In this document: piece by piece, positions 21,836-32,774 of the stretch
How the letters are laid out: each line of letters starts with the position of its first letter
Numbering within the stretch: the stretch's first letter is position 1
Assembly: GCA_947034885.2 (NCBI GenBank)
Contig: OX344749.2
Span: 4,975,501-5,039,500, forward strand
Reading direction: 5' to 3'
From: Thuidium tamariscinum
Lineage: Eukaryota; Streptophyta; Bryopsida; Hypnales; Thuidiaceae
DNA length: 64,000 nt
Made by a program: the position numbers and the translations under genes
The notes under the pieces: model-generated
What the model saw: the letters and a program-made list of their open reading frames with translations, nothing else
Told to the model about the DNA's origin: nothing
The model's database searches: none

Positions 21836-24800
21836 AGCGTAAGCTTAGATCTGTGCTCCCAATTTTCTACTCTGATTGCAGGATTGACTACCTCATCCAG
21901 TGGTCAAGTTCAACATTTTCCATCCAATTAATTAATGTAATTTGAAAAATGCCTAAATATAAGGTAAAAGGCTAAAAAATGAAGCATTTAACAAGAAATG
22001 GAGGTCTATATAGAAATGTAAGGATTGCGAAAATATGGGAATAAATTTCAAAGGAAGGCAAATTATTGATTATAGGAGGCCTTGTTTTTTCAGAATTTTT
22101 TACCCTATTTTCAATTACTTATGATTTATTTGAAGTGAAGGTGTAATAATAGAGAGGCAATGTTGCTTAGAAGGTGCATCAGTAATGGAACATGATGAGG
22201 CTATGAACCAACTAAGTCAATCTAAGACTTGTTTAACAAACATGTTGGAAATGGTAAATGTCGTAGTAAATGAGCATGCATGTGAATTAAAAATCACCCC
22301 ATGTACATAGCCAACAAAAAGCGTTGCTTTCCTAGGAAGCAGATGTACAAAATTGTGCATTCATTGGCTCTTGCTAATAAAATTTTAATGTGATTTTTTT
22401 CATGCATTCATTTTCTCTTATAAAAACTCAAAAACTACTTAAGATATAAGTTGGAATGTCACAATTTCATATTTCACTTCTTCAGGATCCTTGAACCATG
22501 CACATATAACCTTCATTGGCCACCATTTACAGATTGTTCTATATTAAGAACAATGTGCACAATTTTAAATCCATATGTAGGTGCAATTTTTAATGCCCAA
22601 ATTATTTTTGAGCCCACTCCTATAAAAAGATTTTCTTTTAACAAAGTTTAAAGTAGAAAATTAATACACTCAAATTTGTTTTGAAAAACGATTTTACTAA
22701 GGAATTGAAGAAAAAATTTATTCTTGAGTTTTTAATTATTTAAGGTGGTTTCTATTATTACAATGGATTAGTGTAGAACTTCTTATAATGCACTAAAATA
22801 TATATTATCTGATTGTTGTTTGAATAAGTAATAAATTATTTAAGTTAGGTATAGTGAGGTCCGAAGATGAAGTTTAATCTCTTATTAACTTCTAAAGGAG
22901 CAAATGCTTTTCAAGAAACACTTGAAGGTTCAACAAGTTCTTATGGTCTCATTTTTTGTGTGCTCTTTTGAAATTTTTTTTAAAGATAGAAAAACACACT
23001 AGCTTCCTAGGAATATAGTTTTTCTGAAATTAGTACTCGTGAGCAAAACAGCTATGCCATTTTAAGCCACTATTGAAGTTTATGTGACATCAAAGAAGGT
23101 CTACAAAAATTTGAAATAATTTAAGAGATAACTAAGGTTGATTTTTGTGTATATTTGTGCTTGCATAGAAAGATTTGACTCATTTATTTGAATTAGTAAT
23201 GTAAAAGTTATGGAACATCTTATTTTGTGTACAATCAAAGCATCTTCTAATATAGATAACTCATTGGATTTGTTTTTGAAAAGAAGAAGTTACATAAGGT
23301 AAATTCACCTCATGTAAGTTCTAATTATAGTAGTTTTTCAAAAAAATTGTTTGTGTTTTTCATTCTAGTTGTTTTTGTAGCCAAATCTACTAAATAATGT
23401 CCTTTGAATTCTAGAGTATTTACAAAGCAAAGTCTATATAATCTATATTGTACAATTGTTAAAGAACTAATATAATAATCTTTAAAATAACAACTAATGA
23501 AAACATTAATAGATCTCTTTAACCCCTAATGACCCAAATGACCATTTTTTGGCTATTGTCCTTTCTTTTGGTTGTTGCCCTTTTTTCTGGATTGCTTATT
23601 TTCAAATTTTCAAATTTTCAATAAAATTTATTTCTAGCATATAGACTGCATTATAAATCTAATGATAGTTTCATCAATTTTGAGTTAAACTCTACCTTTT
23701 AGAAAAAATTTAGATTGAATGTTGTATGGTAATACACAACTCATATTTATTCGTTTAGTTTGGGCATGAAGTCAAAAATCAACCAACCACTACTATTGTT
23801 GCTTGCTTTAAAAGTGATAGATCCAAGGGGCTCAAGGAAAAGACTCGTGTGTCCATTCTTATTTTTCTAACAAACACTTTAATCATTTCAGTGACCATTG
23901 TACATTCCAAACTCCGCCCAATTTGGAAAATGAGCACTCTCCAACTCTTGTTTTTCATTGAGCACAAAATGGTCATCACTTCAAATTATTCTAACAAAGA
24001 TATGCTCCTTCAAAGAGTGTTGCTTTGTTTTACCATTGGTCAAAAAAACTTCTAATTTAAATAGCTATTAAATTCTATAGTCAAATCATTTGAATTTTTT
24101 GAAATGTTCATAATCACTTTCAATGTAAACTACAAGATCTTATGGTTACATTCTATCCAATCTCTAAAAATACTATTACAATGGAATCTAAATACAAACA
24201 CAAAATATACTTATTAACAAGAATTTTTCAAAAGGAGTTAAAAACCGTTCAATCATAGAAAAAGAGATCCATTTCTAGAGAGAGCTTAGCTCCATCTTAT
24301 ACAATGTAGACTATGATAAAGACTATTAATCTTTAAGATAGACTAGTCTTACTTTTTTTTCCTTTGGCTTTCTATCCTAGTTACGTTTATCTTATTACAT
24401 CTTATCAAAATCATCTCTTATTTAAATCTTAATCTTCTACTAGTAGTTATCTAAGACAATTCCAATATACTTGTTTCTATTTAGTGCATTAGTCATCCAA
24501 GTGGAGTTGTGAGTTGTTTAATTTCATTGCATGAATCCATCATTTTCAAATATTTGTCTTTAGACATTCCAAATGTCCTTGTCATTCAACTCAAGTTGTC
24601 AAACTCCAATCAACAAATCCACCATTTAGAAATATCTATCCCTAGGCATTCATTGCTCATCTACTAGAGTACATTTCATCATAAATTAGTTTGTGATTTT
24701 CCATCAATGCATTCATCTATCAAAGGTCATAACAAAATTCATGATACAATCATCATTTCTTCCACCTATCAATGCATTTATCCATCCAAGATTGTGACAA

Positions 24801-25309
24801 GGGTCTTAGCAACATCCCTTTAGGTCACTTTGTGTTATAGAGTTTAAAGACATATTGGGTCTTAGATAGAAAACCCTAAATTAGATTTGAAAATCTTTAT
24901 AATATAAGCATTATGAAGATTGCTCAAAAAGCTCTATAGTAAAGCAATAGTAGCTTTGAGATTCCCATTACCATGAATTTAAACTTTACAAATTCACAAC
25001 ATATTCATACATATTCAAAAATAATCATTTTTAAATTTTGAATTCATGATTTTGATTTGCCAATGTACTAAGCAAAAATGACCCATAACCCTTGCGCATC
25101 AATCCAATGTGACAATTGTTTATCAACAAATGAGGTTTGAGTTACATTAGGTTGAGATAGTGGCCACAACCAATGTCTAAGGTGATGGAATTATTACTGT
25201 GGATACTTTAGGTCACAAGATGACTGTTATAAATATAATTTTTTTGCAAGTTCTTTGATGGCTACACTTTTTTGGGCCAATTGGGTAGTACACTTAAAAA
25301 AATTGTAAT
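21836..25309. other. AT-rich intergenic DNA, no gene seen
   Basis: This is a long gene-free stretch. No frame over about 70 codons, no conserved motif and no clear terminal repeat was seen. A TTAACCCCTAATGACCC block at 23518 resembles one end of the TTAA-flanked elements elsewhere in the window, but I found no partner end. Confidence 0.5.
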
Positions 25310-25640
25310 AAATTCATAAGGCTCAGTAATCCCCCATCTAAGGGCTGAAACTGAATTTTGGGGAGGTGAAACATCTTGAAATATTTTTCAGTATATTTTC
25401 CTTGAAAGACAACTGGAATTGACATCTAACCCAAGTCGTTTCATATTCTTTGGAGCTTTGTGGAATTAGTTATCAAATTTTGAAGTTGAAAGGGCATAGG
25501 GCTCTAAAATGGTGCCTTAGCTAAAATGTACAGTGCCAGGACATTGCTGAAAGCTATGAAAAAGCAACATGTACAAATACTTCACATTTAAGGTAGGGCT
25601 CTATTTTAGAACCTGCTCCATTTAAGAGCCTTCTACCTTA
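25310..25640 (-). mobile_element. Dispersed repeat E, copy 1 (inverted)
   Basis: It is the reverse complement of 62790-63125 over nearly its full length. Shared blocks include AAGTCGTTTCATATTCTTTG near 25435, GGGGAGGTGAAACATCTTG near 25361 and AGCAACATGTACAAATAC near 25564. The right end reads GAGCCTTCTACCTTA, matching the GAGCCTTCTACCTT end of the 62790 copy, whose left end is its inverse (AAGGTAGAAGG). This suggests a small non-autonomous transposon. It lies 335 bp downstream of the kinase stop codon. Confidence 0.6.
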
Positions 25641-25974
25641 CATGATCCAAAAAATAAAATTTCAATTGCTCTCCCCATATCTTACATTTGTCTTTACATG
25701 CAAAATTATTAAAAAAGAAAATTCAGCAATGCCAACAGGACACACCACTCATTCTGCGTGTCCATTCTTACATAGTCTGGTTCACCCCAGTTGCTTCTCC
25801 GTTACATTCAAGTCCCCACTCAAGTCAAATCATCAGCTGATTGTCACACAATCCATGGAAGTTGGTTCTCATGGAGAAACTCCGTTTTATTGTGCAATTC
25901 TGCGTAGTTTACAAAGGATGGTTGCATCTGTACTGTACTGTACATTGGAGATGGATTTTCCTTCCCCGAGTGGG

Positions 25975-28900
25975 TCACCTTGGAGCTTCAAAGGTTTGTG
26001 AGGTAACCGAGGAATTTGCTTCGGACAGAATCTTGATGCCGGAAAAGTCTATTGCGGATTGCGTGTTCAGATCCAGGATGCGAGCGAACTGCGTGTTGAG
26101 CGCAAATTGCATCGGTAGAGGTGGGGGACGCGGAATTTGGATCACTCCTTCCAGCATTTGCACCACCAGGGGCATCGATGGCCTGGCCAGCATGTCTTCC
26201 TGCAACCACGCACAAACAACAACGTTTTCTTCACTGCGTTAGAACATGAGGAGAATCACACAACACCGAAGAGAATAATCGTGGAAGATAGAAGGTCCAT
26301 GAAGCACTCTGGACACCTCCTGAAACTTTCGCTGTTTGTACATTTAGGTTTTCTCACTGCTTCAGCACTGTGCAGACTAATAGAGTACATTTCAGGAGGT
26401 GGATGCTTTTAGCGGCCATTGCATTTCAACTTCAAAAATTCGTAACTAAAAAAGTTCATGAAGCTCCAAGAAATATGAAACGACTTGGGTAAGATACCAA
26501 TTCCACTTGTCTTTCAAGAAAATTGACTGAAAAATAGATTTCAAGAAGTCTAACCTCCCCAAAATCATTTCTAGCTTTGAGCATCTATGAAAGGATATTC
26601 TCTCGGTGGTGCAACTTCAAGAGCCTACAAAAACTTTTAACATTGCTAGCGCCTTGTCCTCCGCAGTAAATTCTAACGATCTTCAAACATTCTTTATCCC
26701 TTGAGGTTCTCTCCACCGAGAGAATGCACACACAAATGCAACAAAACTAGCCTACAAACTTGCAATCAGTAATCACTAAGAAATCACAAGAAGAACAGTA
26801 CCAGATCAATACTCCATCGTGACATCCACTACTGCAAAAAGAACAAGTTGACAACATCTCACACAACACACTGGAATCCTCTTTAATTCTCCGAAAATAA
26901 TATATAAGACATTGACTGTGCCCAACAAGGTGACAATTTAGGGTTTACGGTTTCAAGATCTAAAATGGATACCTGAATGCAAACCATGGCCACTCGCAAC
27001 ACACGGTCTGCTTGCTGCAAATCGTACTCACTCAGCGGGCCGAGTCGAGCATCCACGATGTCCGCCACGCTGCTGCCTTCGTCGAGTTTGCGGCACGCCC
27101 ACTTGGGGAAGTATTGCTTCTCCACGTCGCTCTCTTCGGGACTGACGTTCCTTCTGCCGCTCAGAATCTCCAGCAGCACCATGCCGTAGCTGTACACGTC
27201 GCTCTTGTCGGTCACGGCGGAGAAAATGAGCCATTCCGGGGCTAAGTAGCCTGGGGTCCCTCGCATTTGGGTCACCACCTGCAAATCCCACACACCATTG
27301 TCAGATTAGGGAGCTGAAGAAATGGGGGTCTCAAGAAGAAAATATCAGTATTTTAGGTATGTGCGTGTCGTAGAAACCGGTAGCAGAGTTGGTTTCGCAA
27401 ATTTCAAGCTTCTGAGGACGAATTATAAAGTTTTCAAAGTTTTCTCAGGCGAACCTACCATTGGTATTGCAAACCGGATGGTGTTACAATTTGGGGAGGG
27501 TACATTACCAATACACGACTGCTTTAAGTGGGAGAGATATAACCACTCAACTGACTCAAGGACCAACAAGCCCAAATTGGGTCTCGTAGAGTTTTAGAGG
27601 TCAGGGAGATTTTTATTACATTTTGATCAACACATGCGATGTTCCGCAAGTACTAATTCAAAAGACATAAAATACGAACCCATCTGAATCCTTAAATTTC
27701 CTCAACATGCTGAATTGCTTAGGTCATGCTTAAACCATGAATTTAACAACTGATCGATTACCTGACTAGTATCCGACCGACTCATCAGCTTGGCGAGGCC
27801 GAAATCCGACACCTTCGCGTTGAAGGTGTCGTCCAGCAGAATGTTCTGCGGCTTGATGTCCAAGTGCACAATCCTCTCCTGGCAGTCGTGGTGGAGGTAC
27901 GCCAACCCTTTGGCTGTTCCCATGGCCATGTTGAACCGCGTGGGCCAGTCCAGGAATCTCTTCGAACTCGGGTCGTCCAGGAACAACCACTGATCAAGAG
28001 AACCATTCACCTGAAGTGTATTCCATCACCATTGCAACTCAGAATGTAACAAAGACAGAAGGTGGAGAATTCTGCAGCCGAACTTGTCAGCTATTAAATT
28101 CTCCTGTTGCCCTACCAAACGACTCATCTCTTTCGATCAACACTTGCTTGGCCTTCAATTAGCACGGTGGGCGTAAATATCACTTGGCTAACAATGCCTG
28201 AGGCCATCCATCATTGAATGAAAATCAGTTTTTTCCTACTGCCCCGTCGATGCTGATAAAAACACTCCCTCTTTCACTTTCATGCACAGAAGTTCATACA
28301 AATCCCAACTGGGAAAGCAGGGGAATAAAATGAAAGACCCCTTTCAGATTTCAGTGGAATCCATACAACTCTCCTGTAGTCTCACCCCCCTCAGGTTCAA
28401 AATTTGAATGGAGTTTATTCATAGAAATTCCCCAGGAAGTTTTGGACGATTTCAATCCAATTTTTGCCCCATTTTTTCCATTGTCTCATTCGCCATTGCA
28501 AATTTCATGTAACTTCGGGTGGTGATAAATTAGGGGTACGTACCATGTACTCATACACCAGAAGTCTGTGAGCTCCTTCCAAGCAGAAACCGCGCAACCG
28601 AACCAGATTGATATGATGGATGTTACCAATGGTGGCAACCTCGGTGCGGAACTCTTTGTCTCCTTGGCTGGCGCTTTGCAAGCTCTTCACCGCCACTTTG
28701 ACGCCACCAGGCAACACTCCTTCGTACACTTGGCCTGAGCCTCCTTCTCCCAGTAATGTTTGGAATCCCTTGGTAGCAGTGAGTAAATCGCGGTACGTGT
28801 ACCTAAAAATCGATCCCACACAAGTGCTTGCCACATAAATACAAAATTCTTGCATGGCTTGAGAGATTGGAATGCAAAAGATTACACCTAATTGCACTCT

Positions 28901-29432
28901 ATCCTTACCCAACAACACTCCAATAGAATTTTTTTTTTTCCCCTAAAATATACAGAGTCTGGACTTCGGATGCACCTATAAATCTAAAAATTCGAAGTTT
29001 ATTCAGATGGTGTCCGAAACATACATTCTAAATTAAGATGCGTTCGAATAGTCTTTCGATGACCTCGCAGACAGAATTTCTGAGCCACGCTCAAATGGTT
29101 TTAGATGTAGGTATTTTAGCTGGGTGGTTAAATTGTGTACTAAGGTGAAGAGGGGAAATTGGTTACCTGGGTGGGAGTCCGGGTAAGGCATCCAGGAAAG
29201 CATTCTCAGCATCAATCCGAGCTTTCTGTTCCGGAGGGTCGATTCGGATGGTATCCAGACGCTGGAGAGAAAACCCGGGTGGAATGGCGTACGGCTGCTT
29301 CGCAGGTTTTTTCGTGAGCTTACAGCACCAACACACTCCCAAGCATGCGAGCACACAGAGTACAAGCAGTGCTATGATGAAGAAAGCCACGAAGACGATC
29401 ACGACGTACACAAACGGCGGAAGTTGTGCCAT
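25975..29432 (-). CDS. Receptor-like Ser/Thr kinase without ectodomain, 5 exons, 434 aa
   Basis: A membrane-anchored protein kinase. The exons on the - strand are 29432-29167, 28802-28544, 28010-27762, 27278-26973 and 26199-25975; all introns are GT-AG and in phase, and the stop is TGA. Residues about 8-34 are a strongly hydrophobic segment preceded by only MAQLPPF, so almost nothing lies outside the membrane. A CWCCK cluster follows and could be acylated. The kinase domain (about 100-375) is complete: [12 protein letters not shown] (107-117), VAVK (Lys128), Glu143, HLDIKPQN (224-231), DFGLAK (Asp244) and APEW (Glu273). The Arg of the usual HRD is Leu225, so this is a non-RD kinase. The activation segment and the [13 protein letters not shown] end resemble the SD2-5/S-domain receptor-kinase subfamily. 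The ligand and pathway are unknown. Intron 4 contains a repeat E copy and a 13-bp inverted repeat. The ATG is the only one before the membrane segment. Confidence 0.9.
26420..26590 (+). mobile_element. Dispersed repeat E, copy 3, partial, inside kinase intron 4
   Basis: The segment GAAATATGAAACGACTTGGG near 26469, followed by CTTGTCTTTCAAG and CTAACCTCCCCAAAAT, matches the copy at 62790-63125 in the same orientation and the copy at 25310-25640 in inverted orientation. Both ends appear truncated. It lies between exons 4 and 5 of the kinase gene. Confidence 0.6.
26595..26726. repeat. 13-bp perfect inverted repeat in kinase intron 4
   Basis: ATTCTCTCGGTGG near 26597 is exactly inverted as CCACCGAGAGAAT near 26712, about 100 bp apart. 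It may be a tiny MITE or a stem-loop in the pre-mRNA of the kinase. No target duplication is visible. Confidence 0.5.
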
Positions 29433-30230
29433 TTCGGCACTCCAAAGTCGACAGATCCACAGGGATTCTACAGAAACATCATCCTACTCTAAAATAAACA
29501 ATCCTTGGACAAGAAACTCCGAAGTGATAGTGAAACTACACATGTTGGAGTTATAAATGACAGTATAGAAAACTATCGTCAAGTGTTTCCAGACGCCGGC
29601 GCTACAGAAGCTCTCGAAAACTACGTTCCCAATTCCAGGAAATCATACGGTCAACAAATCCTCAACCATCTCCAATTGACAGACTAGACGACTGATAAAT
29701 TTCAAGCGAACTTGTTCTGACAAGAATCGGAGAATTCTGAAGGTCAGAAAACAAGGAAGTCTGCACTGTGGTCGGTGTCGCGTTGCACAGCTAGCATCAC
29801 TAAAGTACCCAAAGTTGACATGAAAAGTTATGATCTTCACCGGCGGAGGTGAGTGATGCGCAAGCCAGTTGATGCCCAGAGTGAGGTGACTGAGCTGGAC
29901 GGGTTCACGCCATGACACCTGCCTTCGCCGGCGTTCTCTCAGAAAGCATCCTCTCAGGATGCGTCCATCCCCGAATATTTTAGACGCAGGTGGGTCACTT
30001 GGCTGCATGACCAGACATCTGGTGCCTGGGGGTGAGGAATATATTTCAGGATGCTGCAGGTGAGCTGCAGTTGCCTTTCGGCTGCTCAGTACCCAAGTCT
30101 TCCCACTAAGCTAATAAGGTAGACACACCCTGATTTAGCAATCTGAATATCTTAGGGCGAACTCCAAGAGGGACACATATTTTGCAGGGGTGTGCGTTTG
30201 TTTCACAAATCTAACCCAAGTGGAATTATA
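29433..30230 (-). promoter_or_regulatory. 5' flank of the receptor-like kinase gene
   Basis: This is the upstream DNA of the kinase start at 29432. A 121-codon frame (30008-29643, - strand) has no recognisable motif or exon signals and was not accepted. No specific promoter element could be named. Confidence 0.3.
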
Positions 30231-30421
30231 TATAACATTCAGTAGCATTGGGTGGCTCTGCCTTTTGGAGGGTGCGGAATATTTGACACCCCAATAGTGT
30301 TTCATCAATAACTACTGAAGTAAGTGGACATGTGGAGGATGGAGAGCTGTTAGGTGTGGAATATGTCACACCTTTCACTGTAGAGAGAAGGCAAAGCCAC
30401 AACGTGCTACTAAATGTTATG
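30231..30421. mobile_element. MITE with TATAACATTCAGTAGCA-type ends, copy 1
   Basis: The ends are TATAACATTCAGTAGCA (30231-30247) and TGCTACTAAATGTTATG (30405-30421), inverted copies of one another. The next blocks, GGTGGCTCTGCCTTTT and GAAGGCAAAGCCAC, also pair. The interior has GGTGTGGAATATGTCACACC. The same ends and interior recur at 44897-45134, so this is a real family. It is non-coding. Confidence 0.65.
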
Positions 30422-32774
30422 TACTTTTCTAATGAAAACTATAATTTGTGTGAATTTCTAAAGTGTTGTGTCCTAAAATTACAAAATCACTTAGAGTGAA
30501 GTCATGAACTTCTAGTAAACTATCTATGGCAGCTCTTCCATGTAACCAATGGTACTTAATTTTCTAAATGTATATATATATATATATAAAAGTAAAAATT
30601 GTAGGCTTTGAGTTTTAGATTTCATCAATATCGTAAAAGTCACCAATCCAGTCACTAACATTCTTTTGTAAATTTTTTTATAATAAAATTTTGAAATTCA
30701 TTCTAAATTCAATTACAAGCAAAATATTGCCATTTTTTGAGTAACTCTTGTTAGAAAGGATTTGAAATGAGGTTCTCTTGACATGATGATTTTTGGAATT
30801 CTTGTATTCTTTGATTTTATGACCTCATTCTTGCAATTCGAAATTTAAACTAGATTCAATGCAATTCTAGCTTGGTCAATTACTTGACATACTTCCACTT
30901 TAGTAATTAAAGAAAATATATACTCTAGTAACAGTAAATCCAACCATTAGATACAACAACTTTATAAAGTATCTTTAAAAACTAGGTGACTTTCATCAAA
31001 GCTATATTGAAAAAGAAATATAATTTCTAATCTAAACATCATCCAATAATTGGACATTAGAGCACTTCAAGGTTAAGTGTTTACCATTGAAGAATTGACA
31101 CATTCCCCCTTGTTGGCAAATATATTGCAATGTTTTGTTCAAAATATGAATGGATTTGAATTAGTTTCTGAATGGAATTGGGACCAAAAGTAGAATGACA
31201 CTATTAGGCAATTGGCAAAAATGGGTCAATTTACCTTAAAGTATTATATATTTATAATGAACACTATCCAAAATGCAACATCTACATTCAAATCAAAAAT
31301 TGTTACAAAAAAAATAGTTTTTGTTAACATAAGATGTATATAATCAAAATATGAGAGTTTATAGAAGCCTATGAGAGCCTTATTTTATCTTTTGCAAACC
31401 TAGAGACAATTTAGTTTCAATAGTCAATACTAATTCATACAATGAATGCTATAGTCCATTGAATTCCTCTTACAATTGCCAATATGAATCAATAAAGATA
31501 ATGTATGTTCAATAATAGTAAATATGCTTAGTTTTGATAGTATTGATTATAGGTGCACAAAATAGTGTTGGCAAGGGAATGCAAAGATGTGAGCTTGTAA
31601 GCCTTGAACCTAGATGGTACAATTAGAATTGCCAACAAGACCCAATCAAAATTAACCCCTAAACAATAGAGACCATAAAAGCTCAAATTCATGTAACCTA
31701 TATCCTCCATTTTGCAGCTATTTGTGAGCGAAATTTTAATTTTTAACTTTTCAAACATAAATTCACATGCAGTGGCTCTCCGTTTTGACAACAAGGTCAC
31801 AAGAAGGCAGGTGTGGTTATCTTAGCATGAACCAAAATTTACACTGAAAAACAGAACGAATCTTCTGCAATTCCCTAAAGGAAGCCTCGAACAAACCAGA
31901 GCGGAATGTTGGGTACCGTACCCAGCTACCAGCGAAGGCCTGCAAAAAGAAAGTGCTTCGGAGAGGATTTCTAAGAAGCTGTTCACCATACCTTATTTTA
32001 GTATCTGCTGGTCTCTTAGAGATTGCCACGAGAAACTTTAAGAAAGCCACCTGTCAGTGGGGTACTGTAGCTGAGATGCACACATTTGTGGTATGCGCCA
32101 GTATCCGTCTTATTCTCTTGCTAAGCTTAACTTAATGAGCAAATTGACTTTCCAATCCACTAACTTAGTGTTAGCAGGGGGACGCGAACGAGCTGACCAT
32201 ATCGATAGATAATTACATGGACTTGTTGAATTTTATTTGAAACTGTATCGACGTCATAAAATTCTTGGAAAAGCAATCCAATCTTGAGCTCAACTGGGAT
32301 GTGAGGTTTCAGGTACTTCTACCTTATACTGTACCACATCCGACGTGTGAGAAGATCAGTGCGACCGCATCATCTGCATATTCAGCTACGATATTCAGAA
32401 ATGTCGATTTGCAGAAACTATGGCAAACAAACAAATTGATATGACAGTGACAAAGTGGTCTCAGGCTCTAGATGCCTACAATCAACGCATGTTAAAAATG
32501 AATATCGAATAAGTGAACCCATAAGAGTTCTTTCAAACACCTACCTAGTTCCACATCCTTCTTGGCATTAATAAACACTAAATGAGCTCGTGTACGGACG
32601 TTGGAACAAGTAAAAGCTATCCTTACTTCTAAAACCGTTCTGTCTAGGAACAGAGATCGTAAGCAACTCGAGTTTGGGGTGCAAGATATATGTAACAACC
32701 GAAAATGACATCGTGGTTGTGAAAAGAATAACGGTCAGGTGCAACCACCCAAGTGCCAGGACGCAATAGAATCA
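30422..32774. other. AT-rich intergenic DNA and LPD 3' flank
   Basis: A TA dinucleotide run lies near 30571-30588. No accepted gene is present. Between 31817 and 32140 on the - strand a 77-codon frame follows a good acceptor-like TTTTTGCAG and has composition nearer to the coding regions, but I do not recognise the peptide and no matching exon could be joined. The last few hundred bases probably include the LPD 3' UTR. Confidence 0.4.

Noticed and set aside
23518..23560. TTAACCCCTAATGACCC as the end of another TTAA-flanked element
   Set aside because: No inverted partner followed by TTAA was found within several kilobases.
29643..30008. 121-codon - strand frame upstream of the kinase as a possible ectodomain exon
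   Set aside because: It has no signal peptide, no cysteine or leucine repeat pattern and no donor that would join the kinase in phase.
31817..32050. 77-codon - strand frame after an acceptor-like site downstream of LPD
   Set aside because: The peptide is not recognised, and the LPD gene already has a complete C-terminus and stop at 32775.
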